DNA of 64,000 nucleotides. Origin: Microtetraspora niveoalba. GTDB taxonomy: Bacteria > Actinomycetota > Actinomycetes > Streptosporangiales > Streptosporangiaceae. The notes under the pieces were generated by a model. That model searched no databases. It was not told the DNA's origin and saw only the letters and a program-made list of their open reading frames with translations. Shown one piece after another: positions 43,843 through 52,295 of this stretch. Position numbers and translations under genes: made by a program. The stretch lies in contig NZ_BBYM01000002.1 of NCBI RefSeq assembly GCF_001570405.1, positions 217,402 through 281,401 on the forward strand, given 5' to 3'. Each line of letters opens with the position of its first letter. Position 1 is the first letter of the stretch.

Positions 43843-46629
43843 TCAAAGAGCCGGGGCGGCGGAGGGCAGGGGCTGTTCGGTCCAGATGACCTTGCCGTCG
43901 GCGGTGTGCCGGGTGCCCCAGCGTTGGGCGAGCTGGGCGACGAGGAACAGTCCGCGTCCCCCTTCGTCCGTCGTGGCGGAGCGCCGCAGTCGTGGTGAGG
44001 TGCTGCTGCCGTCGGAGACCTCGCAGATCAGCGTGCGATCGCGCAGGAGGCGCACCTGGATGGGGCCGCCCGCGTACCGGATGGCGTTGGTGACCAGCTC
44101 GCTGATCACCAGTTCGGTGGAGAACGCCAGCTCCTCCAGGTCCCACTCCGCCAGTTGCCGGGTGACTTCCGTACGTATGCCGGAGACGGCCGCCGGATCG
44201 CCGGGCACGTCCCACTGGGCGACCTGGCGGGCGTTCAACGCGTGGGTACGGGCGACGAGCAGGGCGACGTCGTCGCTCGGCTGGGCGGGGAGCAGCGCCT
44301 CGAGCAGCGCGTCGCAGGTCTCCTCCGGTGAGCGGAGGGGGTGGGTGAGGACGTTCCGCAACCGGTCGAGTGCGACGTCGATGTCGCGGTCGCGGTGCTC
44401 GATGAGCCCGTCCGTGTAGAGGATGAGCCGGCTTCCCTCGGGCATCGCGATGTCGACGGTCTCGAACGGCACGCAGCCAAGGCCGAGGGGCGGGCCCGCG
44501 GGCACCTCGGGAAACTCGACCGTGCCGTCGGGAAGGACCAGCGCCGGCGCGGGGTGGCCCGCGCGGCCCATGGTGCAGCGTTGCGAGACCGGGTCGTACA
44601 CCGCGTACAGGCAGGTGGCGCCGATGATCCCGGTTCCGGCCGTGCCGTCCGGGTCCTCGTCCAGGTCGAGACGCCCGACGAGGTCGTCGAGGTGGGCGAG
44701 CACCTCGTCCACGGGCAGGTCGAGGTGGGAGAAGTTCTGGACGGCGGTGCGCAGCCGGCCCATCGTGGCGCAGGCGTGCAGGCCGTGGCCGACGACGTCG
44801 CCGACGACCAGCGCCACCCGGGCGCCCGAGAGCGGGAGGATGTCGAACCAGTCCCCGCCCACACCGGCCTGCGCGGGCAGGTAGCGGTGCGCGGCCTCGA
44901 CGGCGTTCTGCTCGGGCAGGCCGTGCGGGAGCAGGCTCCGTTGCAGGGCCAGGGCGGTCGTGCGTTCGAGGGTGAACCGGCGGGCGTTGTCGACGCACAC
45001 GGCGGCGCGGCCGGCCAGCTCCTCGGCGAGGGACAGGTCGTCGTCTTCGAAGGGGCCCCGGTGCTCCAGCCGGTAGAAGGTCGCCACGCCCAGGACGACG
45101 CCCCGGGCGAGCAGGGGGACCGCGATGGCGGAGTGGATGCCCGACGCGCGAACCTTCTGGGCGTGCGCGGGATCCTCGGGCAGCCACGCGGACGCGGGGG
45201 TCGGCAGCGGTGCGAGCACGGACTGCCCGATCGCCAGACACCGTGCCTGCGGCGTCGCCGGGACGAACGTGACCAGCCGGCCCACCGGGTACAGGTGCGA
45301 CTCCCCGTTGACGGCGCCGAGCGCCACCCGGCGCATCGCGGCGCCGTTCACGCCGGCCGGCTCCTCCCCCGTCAGCACGACGTCCGGCAGATCGACGGTG
45401 ACGAAGTCCGCGAGCCGCGGGATCGCGACCTCGGTCAGTTCCTCGGCGGTCCGGGTCACGTCGAGGGTGGTGCCGATGCGGACGCCGGCTTCGGTGAGCA
45501 GCTCCAGGCGTTGCCGCGCCAGCAGGGCGAGCCGGCCGACTCCCGGCTCGCCCACGGCGATCAGCCACTCGTCCGTGACGCCGGCCGGCTCGGCGACGGC
45601 GGTCCGGGCGGAGGGGGCGGTCGCGCGCGGCGGCAGGGCGACCGCGTTCGAGGCCCGTTCGTACGGCGCCCCGGAGCGAGCGGTGGCGAGGCGGCGCAGC
45701 GCGCCGCCGGGCAGGACCGCCTCGACGGCGATGCCGGTCTCCCCCGAGGAGCCCGTCACCGGCCGGCTCAGGAGCGTGGCCGCCCGGCCGCGCGGGAGCG
45801 CCACCTCGACGACGGCCGCGTGCCCCGAGGAGATCAGCTCCGCGGCCTTCTCCTCCAGGATGAGCCGGTCGCCGCGGCCCAGCGGGTCGCCGCCCGGCGC
45901 TCCCGGTCCGGCGGGCTCGGCCGCGTCCGGCAGGAGGAGGGCGGCTCCCCGAGAGCCGCCCGCCGCGAGGCGGGCCTGGACGAACGTCTGGAGCAGCGCC
46001 CGCTCGCGCTCCGCGGTCTGCTCCAGCAGGCGCCGCTCGATGTCGCGGGCCGCCTGGCGGACGAGGGTCGCCATCGAAGGGTCGGCGTTCTCGCACAGGC
46101 AGGTCAGGTTGAGCAGGCCGCGGCTCCGGCCGCTCAGCGGGTCGCGGATGGGGACGGCCGAGCAGGTGAACACCTGCAGGGCCTCGACGAAGTGCTCGCG
46201 CCCGTGGACGAAGGCGGGCCCCCGCTCGACCAGCGCGGTGCCGATGCCGTTGGTGCCGGCGAACTCCTCGGCGTACCCGAATCCGGGGGCGAGCCCGCGC
46301 GCGTCGAGAACCCCACGGAACGACGGATCGTCCACGCGCCGCCCGACTATCCGCCCCTGCTCGTCGCAGACCAGAATGCTCATCCGCATCCCGCAGAGCG
46401 CGGAATTCAACCGGTCGAGCACGGGGTCGGCGGCGCGGACGAGATCGCTTTCCAGATCCAGATCCCGGTGGTACGGAATATCGATGTGGTCGGCCGGAAT
46501 GCCCAGGGTTTGACAGCGCTGCCACGAGGTCAGCACCGACGCCCGCACCCCCACGCCGACCGGTCTACCTGCGAGGAGGCGTTCACGAGCGTCGGCGAGA
46601 GCATCGTTGTCACTCCATATGGCCGTCAC
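43843..46629 (-). CDS. GAF / SpoIIE phosphatase / anti-sigma kinase-like multidomain regulator
   Basis: A 928-residue cytoplasmic regulator. The N-terminus (residues about 10-220) resembles the sensory part of AcoR/DhaR-type activators, including a GAF domain (SVLTSWQRCQTLGI, FGYAEEFAGTNGIGTALVERGP). A Glu/Ala-rich middle and a second GAF domain follow (about 400-560; VGRLALLARQ, AIAVPLLARGVVLGVATF). The PP2C-like SpoIIE domain (about 590-780; AGVGGDWFDILPL, VALVVGDVVGHG, SRLILYTDGLIE) and a C-terminal HATPase (about 800-910; STELVISELVTNAIRYAGG, GGRGLFLVAQLAQRWG) complete it. GTG 46629 has a GGGGGAG site eight bases upstream, better than ATG 46695. It probably tunes a sigma or anti-sigma pathway in answer to a small molecule. 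Confidence 0.88.
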   Translation of the reverse strand: MTAIWSDNDALADARERLLAGRPVGVGVRASVLTSWQRCQTLGIPADHIDIPYHRDLDLESDLVRAADPVLDRLNSALCGMRMSILVCDEQGRIVGRRVDDPSFRGVLDARGLAPGFGYAEEFAGTNGIGTALVERGPAFVHGREHFVEALQVFTCSAVPIRDPLSGRSRGLLNLTCLCENADPSMATLVRQAARDIERRLLEQTAERERALLQTFVQARLAAGGSRGAALLLPDAAEPAGPGAPGGDPLGRGDRLILEEKAAELISSGHAAVVEVALPRGRAATLLSRPVTGSSGETGIAVEAVLPGGALRRLATARSGAPYERASNAVALPPRATAPSARTAVAEPAGVTDEWLIAVGEPGVGRLALLARQRLELLTEAGVRIGTTLDVTRTAEELTEVAIPRLADFVTVDLPDVVLTGEEPAGVNGAAMRRVALGAVNGESHLYPVGRLVTFVPATPQARCLAIGQSVLAPLPTPASAWLPEDPAHAQKVRASGIHSAIAVPLLARGVVLGVATFYRLEHRGPFEDDDLSLAEELAGRAAVCVDNARRFTLERTTALALQRSLLPHGLPEQNAVEAAHRYLPAQAGVGGDWFDILPLSGARVALVVGDVVGHGLHACATMGRLRTAVQNFSHLDLPVDEVLAHLDDLVGRLDLDEDPDGTAGTGIIGATCLYAVYDPVSQRCTMGRAGHPAPALVLPDGTVEFPEVPAGPPLGLGCVPFETVDIAMPEGSRLILYTDGLIEHRDRDIDVALDRLRNVLTHPLRSPEETCDALLEALLPAQPSDDVALLVARTHALNARQVAQWDVPGDPAAVSGIRTEVTRQLAEWDLEELAFSTELVISELVTNAIRYAGGPIQVRLLRDRTLICEVSDGSSTSPRLRRSATTDEGGRGLFLVAQLAQRWGTRHTADGKVIWTEQPLPSAAPAL

Positions 46630-47073
46630 GTCGACCACTCCCCCTATGGATGGCGGTGCCGGGAAATCGGCTACTTGATTGACATGCGACGGCATTCAAC
46701 CGATTCGGCGCATTAGGTGAAGCTTATTGACGCGCGGCAAAGGCAGGGGCGATCCCCGCCCCTGATTCCATCGGCTTCGGCAAAATCGGCGCCGCCGCGG
46801 CTTACTCGTCGGTCCGCTCGTCCAGCACGGTGCCGACGAGACGGACGGTCGCGGCCCGGTCGGGGAAGACGGCCACTCTGGGCGGCCGGTCGCCGGAACA
46901 GGCCCGGCGGAGGTCGGGGGACCTCCAAAGGGAGTGCGATCGCTCGGTGCACGGGCATGAAGGGTGCAAGGTTCCGTCACGGAAGCCACCGCAATCACCC
47001 CCCGAGGTGGGGATGCACGGGATGCGGGGACATGGGAGGAAATGCCGGAATTCCTCCGTCCACCGGAGCACCA
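46630..47073. other. Intergenic region without a recognised gene
   Basis: This 444-bp stretch lies between the divergent SpoIIE regulator and the secreted M17 N-domain protein. It should hold both promoters. I see the ribosome sites near each end (GGGGGAG before the regulator; GGAG at about 47064 before the secreted protein) and no ORF with convincing codon pattern or homology. Confidence 0.6.
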
Positions 47074-47877
47074 ATGGCTCGATCACATCCACGGCGCCGT
47101 GCAACTGTGCTCGCCGGGAGCGTCTTCACTCTGGCAGCGGCCACCGGGGCGCACCCACCCGCGACCGCGGCGCCCTCCCACGAAGTGCCGGGCGAGCCCA
47201 GCCCTTCGGTGATCCCCGAGCGGACCTTCTCGGCGCCGCACGGGTTGTCGATCACCGTCAAGGAGATCGGTCCCAGTGCGCAGCCGGCCGACCTGCAGGT
47301 CATCACCCTGTTCGACAAGGCTTCCGGCCAGGCGTTCGCCGGCTCGATGGTCGAGCTGGACAAGAGGCTCGGGGGCACCCTCAGCGCCGTGCGGAACAGC
47401 GGTCAGTTCCAGGCGAACGCGCTGGAGACGCTGCTGATCACGCCGCCGCCGGGGGCCATCGCCGCGCGGCGGCTGCTCATCATCGGCCTGGGCGACGCCC
47501 GCCGGGCGTCGCTGGACCTGATGAACAAGGTGGGCGCGGTGGCCGCCCGCGAGGCCGTACGGACCCGGTCCGCCACGGTCTCCTTCGCGCCCACCCTGCG
47601 GGACCAGGGCTTCTCCCGGCTGGAAACCGGGCAGGTCTCCGCCGAGGTCGTCCAGGGCGCCCTGCTCGCGTACGACACGGATGCCCGGTTGCAGCGCCAG
47701 GGCCTGCAGGACTGCTTCGCGCTCAAACGCTGGTACTACGAGGCCGGCGCCGCCTTCTACTCCGGCGTCGTGGCCAAGGTGGGCCCGGCGGTGAAGGACG
47801 CGTCCGCCACGATCGACCGGCGCGGCGGCGCGCCTTTCGGCAAGACCGGCCCGTCGGCCGGCACCTGCAGCACCTGA
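47074..47877 (+). CDS. Secreted protein with a stand-alone M17 leucyl aminopeptidase N-terminal domain
   Basis: A 267-residue protein starting at ATG 47074 (GGAG six bases upstream) with a signal peptide (MARSHPRRRATVLAGSVFTLAAATGAHPPATAAPS). The mature part resembles the regulatory macro-like N-domain of M17 aminopeptidases: LITPPPGAIAARRLLIIGLGD and VGAVAAREAVRTRSATVSFAP. The dinuclear zinc catalytic domain that normally follows is absent; the chain ends after LKRWYYEAGAAFYSGVVAKVG. It is probably a binding protein rather than a peptidase. It is 74 bp before the amidohydrolase gene and may be co-transcribed. Confidence 0.78.
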   Translation: MARSHPRRRATVLAGSVFTLAAATGAHPPATAAPSHEVPGEPSPSVIPERTFSAPHGLSITVKEIGPSAQPADLQVITLFDKASGQAFAGSMVELDKRLGGTLSAVRNSGQFQANALETLLITPPPGAIAARRLLIIGLGDARRASLDLMNKVGAVAAREAVRTRSATVSFAPTLRDQGFSRLETGQVSAEVVQGALLAYDTDARLQRQGLQDCFALKRWYYEAGAAFYSGVVAKVGPAVKDASATIDRRGGAPFGKTGPSAGTCST

Positions 47878-47951
47878 TCGGGAAAGCGGGCCCGGCCCGG
47901 CGCGCCGGCCCGGCGGTCTCCGCTCCGATCCCTGGGTGAGGGAGAAACCAC

Positions 47952-49856
47952 ATGATCAACGTAATGCCGGTCGACGGCGTCAACCCCGATCCCGCCGTCC
48001 GCGAGCCCGCCGACCTGGTCGTCCGCAACGGCCGTGTGCACACAGGGGTGGCCGCCCGTCCCGCCGCCACGGCCCTCGCCGTCCGCGGAGGCCGCATCGT
48101 CGCTCTCGGAGACGACCGGGACATCGCCTCCTTCGTCGGCCCCGGCACCCGCGTCGTCGACGCGCTCAACCGGCGGATCATCCCCGGCCTCAACGACTCC
48201 CACCTGCACGTCATCCGCGGCGGCCTGAACTACCTGCTGGAACTCCGCTGGGACGGGGTCCCCTCGCTGCGCACCGCCCTGTGGATGCTGCGCGAGCAGG
48301 CCGCACGCACCCCCGCCGGCCAGTGGGTCCGCGTGGTGGGCGGATGGACCGGCGAGCAGTTCGCCGAACGGCGCCTTCCCACCGTCTCGGAGTTGAACGC
48401 CGCCGCTCCGGACACTCCCGTGTTCGTCCTGCACCTCTACCAGTCGGCCATCCTCAACCACGCGGCCGTACTCGCCGTCGGGCTCACCGGGGACAGCGTG
48501 GCGCCGCCGGGCGGCCAGATCGTCCGGAACCACGCGGGCGAGCCCACCGGCATGCTGCTGGCCACGCCCGCGGCCGGCCTCCTGTACTCCACGCTCGCCA
48601 AGGGCCCCACGCTGACGGATGAGGAACAGGTCGGCTCCACGCGGCACTTCCTGTACGAGCTGAACCGGCTTGGTCTGACCAGCGCGATCGACGCCGGGGG
48701 CGGCTTCCAGAACTTCCCCGAGAACTACGCGGCGGTGACGAGGCTCGCCGAGCAGGGCCTGCTGACCATGCGCATCGCCTATCACCTGTTCCCGCAGACC
48801 GCCGGTCAGGAGCTGGACGACCTGCGACGGTGGATCGGGTCGGTACGGCCGGGTGACGGCGACGAATGGCTGCGGCTGAACGGCGCCGGGGAGAACCTCG
48901 CGTGGTCGCCCGCGGATTTCGAGAACTTCACCGAGCCCAGGCCGCTGCGGCCGGAGCGGGCCGACCGCGAACTCGAGGCCGCGGTGCGCCTGCTGCTCGA
49001 CAACGGCTGGGGCTTCCGCCTGCACGCCACCTACGAGGAGACGATCCGCGCCGACCTCGACGTGTTCGAGCGGGTGGGAGCGGACGGCGGCTTCCCGCGC
49101 GGAGTGCCGTGGTTCTTCGACCACGCCGAGACGGTGTCCGAGGCCAGCCTCGACCGGATCGCCGCGATGGGCGGCGCCCTGTCCGTCCAGAACCGGATGA
49201 TGTTCCAGGGCGGCGCCTTCCGCGACCGGTACGGGGAGGCCCGCGCCGCCGACGCACCGCCACTGCGCCGGATGCTGGACCGGGGCCTGCTGGTCGCCGC
49301 CGGCACCGACGCCACCCGCGTGTCCAGCTACAACCCGTGGCTGTCCCTGGAATGGCTGGTGCGCGGGCGCAGCATCGGCGGCCGCCCGCTGGCGTCCGCG
49401 GAGAACCGGCTCGACCGTGAGACGGCGCTGCGCCTCTACACGGCGGCCGGCGCCCGGCTCACAGGCGAGGACCACGTCAAGGGCCTGCTGAAGGAGGGCT
49501 ACTACGCCGACTTCGCGGTGCTCTCCGAGGACTTCTTCGCGGTGCCCGAGGAGGACATCTCCCACATCGAGTCGCTGCTCACCGTCGTCGGCGGGCGGAT
49601 CGTGTACGCCGCGGGCGAGTTCGAGGGCCTGGCCGCGCCGCTGCCCGCCATGCGGCCGTCATGGAGTCCGGTCGCCTACTTCGGGGGATTCCACCGGACG
49701 ATGTGGCCCACCCCTCCGACCGGGGTCCGCCAGGCCCGGGCGCTGGTCGACGCGGTCGCGGAGTCGGAGGAGCACCGCCAGTGGCGTCTCAACCGGGGAT
49801 TCGCCGAAGACCACGCCCCCGTGTCGGAGATCTTCGACTCCTGTTTCGTTCTGTGA
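47952..49856 (+). CDS. YtcJ-like amidohydrolase family protein, third locus
   Basis: A 634-residue amidohydrolase_3 protein with the HxH motif in LNDSHLHVIRGG, later His in GFRLHATYEET and WFFDHAETV, and Asp in AAGTDATRVSSYNPW. It is longer than the YtcJ proteins at 9389 and 31414 because of a C-terminal extension of about 60 residues after VVGGRIVYAAG (RPSWSPVAYFGGFHRTMW onward). A GGGAGAAAC ribosome site precedes ATG 47952. The isochorismatase-like gene follows after 36 bp. No LacI-type operator is visible here, so this locus is probably outside the main regulon. Confidence 0.87.
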   Translation: MINVMPVDGVNPDPAVREPADLVVRNGRVHTGVAARPAATALAVRGGRIVALGDDRDIASFVGPGTRVVDALNRRIIPGLNDSHLHVIRGGLNYLLELRWDGVPSLRTALWMLREQAARTPAGQWVRVVGGWTGEQFAERRLPTVSELNAAAPDTPVFVLHLYQSAILNHAAVLAVGLTGDSVAPPGGQIVRNHAGEPTGMLLATPAAGLLYSTLAKGPTLTDEEQVGSTRHFLYELNRLGLTSAIDAGGGFQNFPENYAAVTRLAEQGLLTMRIAYHLFPQTAGQELDDLRRWIGSVRPGDGDEWLRLNGAGENLAWSPADFENFTEPRPLRPERADRELEAAVRLLLDNGWGFRLHATYEETIRADLDVFERVGADGGFPRGVPWFFDHAETVSEASLDRIAAMGGALSVQNRMMFQGGAFRDRYGEARAADAPPLRRMLDRGLLVAAGTDATRVSSYNPWLSLEWLVRGRSIGGRPLASAENRLDRETALRLYTAAGARLTGEDHVKGLLKEGYYADFAVLSEDFFAVPEEDISHIESLLTVVGGRIVYAAGEFEGLAAPLPAMRPSWSPVAYFGGFHRTMWPTPPTGVRQARALVDAVAESEEHRQWRLNRGFAEDHAPVSEIFDSCFVL

Positions 49857-49892
49857 CCGGCCGGTCGGACAGATGAGCCAGAGGAGAGAGCC

Positions 49893-50555
49893 ATGGGTGA
49901 TATCGCGAACGCCGAGCCGGCGCCCGCGCGGTCGCTGCTCAGCCCGCAGGACAGCGTGGTCGTGATGGTGGACCACCAGCCGCAGATGTTCTTCGCCACC
50001 ACCAGCGCCGACCGGGCGGAGATCGCCAACGCCGCGGTGGGGCTCGCGAAGGGCGCGAAGGTCTTCGGCGTGCCGGTCATCCTGACCACGGCCGCGGCCG
50101 CGACCTTCGCCGGTCCGCTCATAGCCCCGCTCGCGGACCTCTTCCCCGGCGTCCAGCCGATCGACCGGACCACGATGAACTGCTGGGAGGATCCTCGGGT
50201 GGTCGACGCGGTCACGGCGACCGGCCGCCCCCGGATCGTGATGGCGGGCCTGTGGACCGAGGTGTGCATCTCCCTGGCCGCCCTGTCCGCGGTCGATCAG
50301 GGCTACGAGGTGTACGTGCCCACGGACGCCTGCGGAGGCGTGTCGGTGGAGGCCCATGAGAACGCGGTCCGCCGGATGACCGGGCACGGCATCGTGCCGA
50401 CGACCTGGCTGACCACCGTGCTCGAATGGCAACGCGACTGGGGGCGCACCGAGACCTATGACGCCGTTGTGAAGGTCTTCGAGGAGCACGCCGGCGCGTA
50501 CGGTCTCGGCATCCGCTACGCGCACACGATGATCCGCGACCCCTCCGGGCACTGA
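49893..50555 (+). CDS. YcaC-like isochorismatase superfamily hydrolase
   Basis: A 220-residue cysteine hydrolase. Catalytic Asp27 is in VVMVDHQPQM and Cys125 in GLWTEVCISL. The stretch where the third catalytic residue lies in related enzymes reads IDRTTMNCWED with Arg92. The pattern matches YcaC-like enzymes of unknown substrate (family members act on amides such as nicotinamide or N-carbamoyl compounds). AGGAGAG precedes the ATG. It probably works with the upstream amidohydrolase in breaking down an amide. Confidence 0.87.
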   Translation: MGDIANAEPAPARSLLSPQDSVVVMVDHQPQMFFATTSADRAEIANAAVGLAKGAKVFGVPVILTTAAAATFAGPLIAPLADLFPGVQPIDRTTMNCWEDPRVVDAVTATGRPRIVMAGLWTEVCISLAALSAVDQGYEVYVPTDACGGVSVEAHENAVRRMTGHGIVPTTWLTTVLEWQRDWGRTETYDAVVKVFEEHAGAYGLGIRYAHTMIRDPSGH

Positions 50556-50649
50556 GTCCTCCGTGGACGGCGCCGGACGGGAACGCGACCTCGGGCGGGT
50601 GCGGTCGCCTCTCCGGCCCCGGCCCGCATCCGTACGGGGGCGATAGCCG

Positions 50650-52278
50650 ATGAAGCGACGACCCGGGGACGACGGCGAGCCGGCCGCGCCGCGCGCCGAG
50701 GCCGGATCGGCCTGGCGACCGCTGGCCCTGCGCGCGTTCCGGATCTTGTGGCTGGCCCAGCTCGTGTCCAACATCGGGAGCTGGATGCAGACGGTCGGCG
50801 CCCAGTGGCTGATCAGCCGCGATTCGGGGTCCGCGGGTCTGGTCGCCCTGGTGCAGACGGCGATCAGCCTGCCGGTGCTGCTGCTGGGCATCCCCTCGGG
50901 TGTGCTGGCCGACATCGTCGACCGCCGGCGGCTGCTCCTGGCGGCCCAGGCCCTGATGTTCGTCGTCACGGGCGCGCTCGCGATCCTGACCGCGCTGGGA
51001 CGCGTCACCTCTTACGGCGTCCTGATGCTGACGTTTCTGCTCGGCTGCGGCACCGCTCTCATGGGCCCGGCCTGGCAGGCCGTCCAGCCCGAGCTCGTGC
51101 CGCGTGACCAGATCCGCAACGCCGCGACCCTCGGCGGCGTGAACGTCAACCTCGCGCGAGCCGTCGGCCCGGCCCTCGGGGGGCTGGTCGTGGCCCTGGC
51201 GGGCGCCGCCGCGACGTTCGCCCTCAACGCGCTGTCCTTCCTGGTCACGATGGCCGCGCTGGCGGCCTGGCGCCGGACGGCCACCCGCGACCCGATGGGA
51301 GCGGAGTCGGTGTTGCCGGCCCTGTGGGCCGGCTATCGATACGTGCGCCACGGGCCGCGGATCCGCCGGGTGCTGGGGCGGTCGTTGTTGTTCGTGCCCG
51401 CCGCCTCCGCCCTGTGGGCGCTGCTGCCGGTCGCCGCCCGGCAGCGGCTGGGGCTGGGAGCGGACGGGTACGGCCTCCTTCTCGGGGCGATCGGGGTGGG
51501 CGCGGTGCTCGGGGCGGCGCTGCTGCCACGGGTCCGCGGCCGCTGGTCGAGCAACGGCGCCCTCGCGGGCGGTGGTGTCCTGTTCGCGCTGACCATGGCC
51601 GTGCTGGCGGTGGTGCGCGTCCCGTGGCTCGCCATGGCGATCCTCGTGCTGTCCGGAGTGGCCTGGGTGGGCGTGCTGTCGACGTTCAACTCCCAGATGC
51701 AGGTCACGGCGCCCGACTGGGTGCGGAGCCGAGCACTGGCCGTCTATCTGACGATCTTCCAGGGCGGGATGGCGATCGGTTCGGCCGTATGGGGCGCGAT
51801 CGCCGAGGGGCTCGGCGTGGCGGGCGCCCTGGCGGTGGCGGCGGGCGCGCTTGCCGCCGGATCCCTGATCGGGTCGCGCTTCGCCGTTCCGGACAGCCTT
51901 CTGGACCGATCACCCTCGATGCACTGGTCCGCGCCCGTCATGGTGCTGGAGCCCGCGGCGAGGGAGGGACCGGTGCTGGTCACGGTGGAGTACCACGTGC
52001 CGCCTGAGCGTGCGGACGCCTTCGTGGAGGCCATGGCGGCGGTCGGGCGCTCCCGGCTGCGCACCGGCGCCCTGCGCTGGAACCTCTTCCAGGATGGGGC
52101 ACGCCCCGAGGTGTACCTGGAGATGTTCATGCTGGCCTCGTGGGACGAACACCTGCGGCAGCACGGCGGGCGGCTCACGGGCGCGGACCGGATCGTGGAG
52201 CAGGAAGCGCGCTCCCTGGTGGATCGCCCCTTCCGCATCTCCCACTACCTCCCGGCCCGCGTACGCGACCGGGACTGA
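50650..52278 (+). CDS. MFS transporter with a C-terminal antibiotic-monooxygenase-like (ABM) domain
   Basis: A 542-residue protein. Residues about 25-415 form an EntS/MFS_3-type exporter with about 11-12 helices (LWLAQLVSNIGSWMQTVGAQWLI, GIPSGVLADIVDRRRLLL between helices 2 and 3). Residues about 440-535 form a soluble ferredoxin-like alpha/beta domain of the ABM/MFS-associated type (VTVEYHVPPERADAFVEAMAAVG, ALRWNLFQDG, YLEMFMLASWDEHLRQH). This pairing occurs in other actinomycetes and proteobacteria. It probably exports a small molecule; substrate unknown. Confidence 0.88.
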   Translation: MKRRPGDDGEPAAPRAEAGSAWRPLALRAFRILWLAQLVSNIGSWMQTVGAQWLISRDSGSAGLVALVQTAISLPVLLLGIPSGVLADIVDRRRLLLAAQALMFVVTGALAILTALGRVTSYGVLMLTFLLGCGTALMGPAWQAVQPELVPRDQIRNAATLGGVNVNLARAVGPALGGLVVALAGAAATFALNALSFLVTMAALAAWRRTATRDPMGAESVLPALWAGYRYVRHGPRIRRVLGRSLLFVPAASALWALLPVAARQRLGLGADGYGLLLGAIGVGAVLGAALLPRVRGRWSSNGALAGGGVLFALTMAVLAVVRVPWLAMAILVLSGVAWVGVLSTFNSQMQVTAPDWVRSRALAVYLTIFQGGMAIGSAVWGAIAEGLGVAGALAVAAGALAAGSLIGSRFAVPDSLLDRSPSMHWSAPVMVLEPAAREGPVLVTVEYHVPPERADAFVEAMAAVGRSRLRTGALRWNLFQDGARPEVYLEMFMLASWDEHLRQHGGRLTGADRIVEQEARSLVDRPFRISHYLPARVRDRD

Positions 52279-52295
52279 CCCGTCGCGACCGGGCG

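Noticed and set aside
43355-46525. Minus-strand open frame of 1,056 codons overlapping the SpoIIE regulator
   Set aside because: Same strand but another frame; Arg/Pro/Gly-rich with no motifs, while the accepted frame has GAF, SpoIIE and HATPase domains.
47877-47950. GC-rich inverted repeats between the M17 N-domain and amidohydrolase genes as a terminator
   Set aside because: The stretch is self-complementary only because of GGCC-type low complexity; there is no single clear stem and no T-run.
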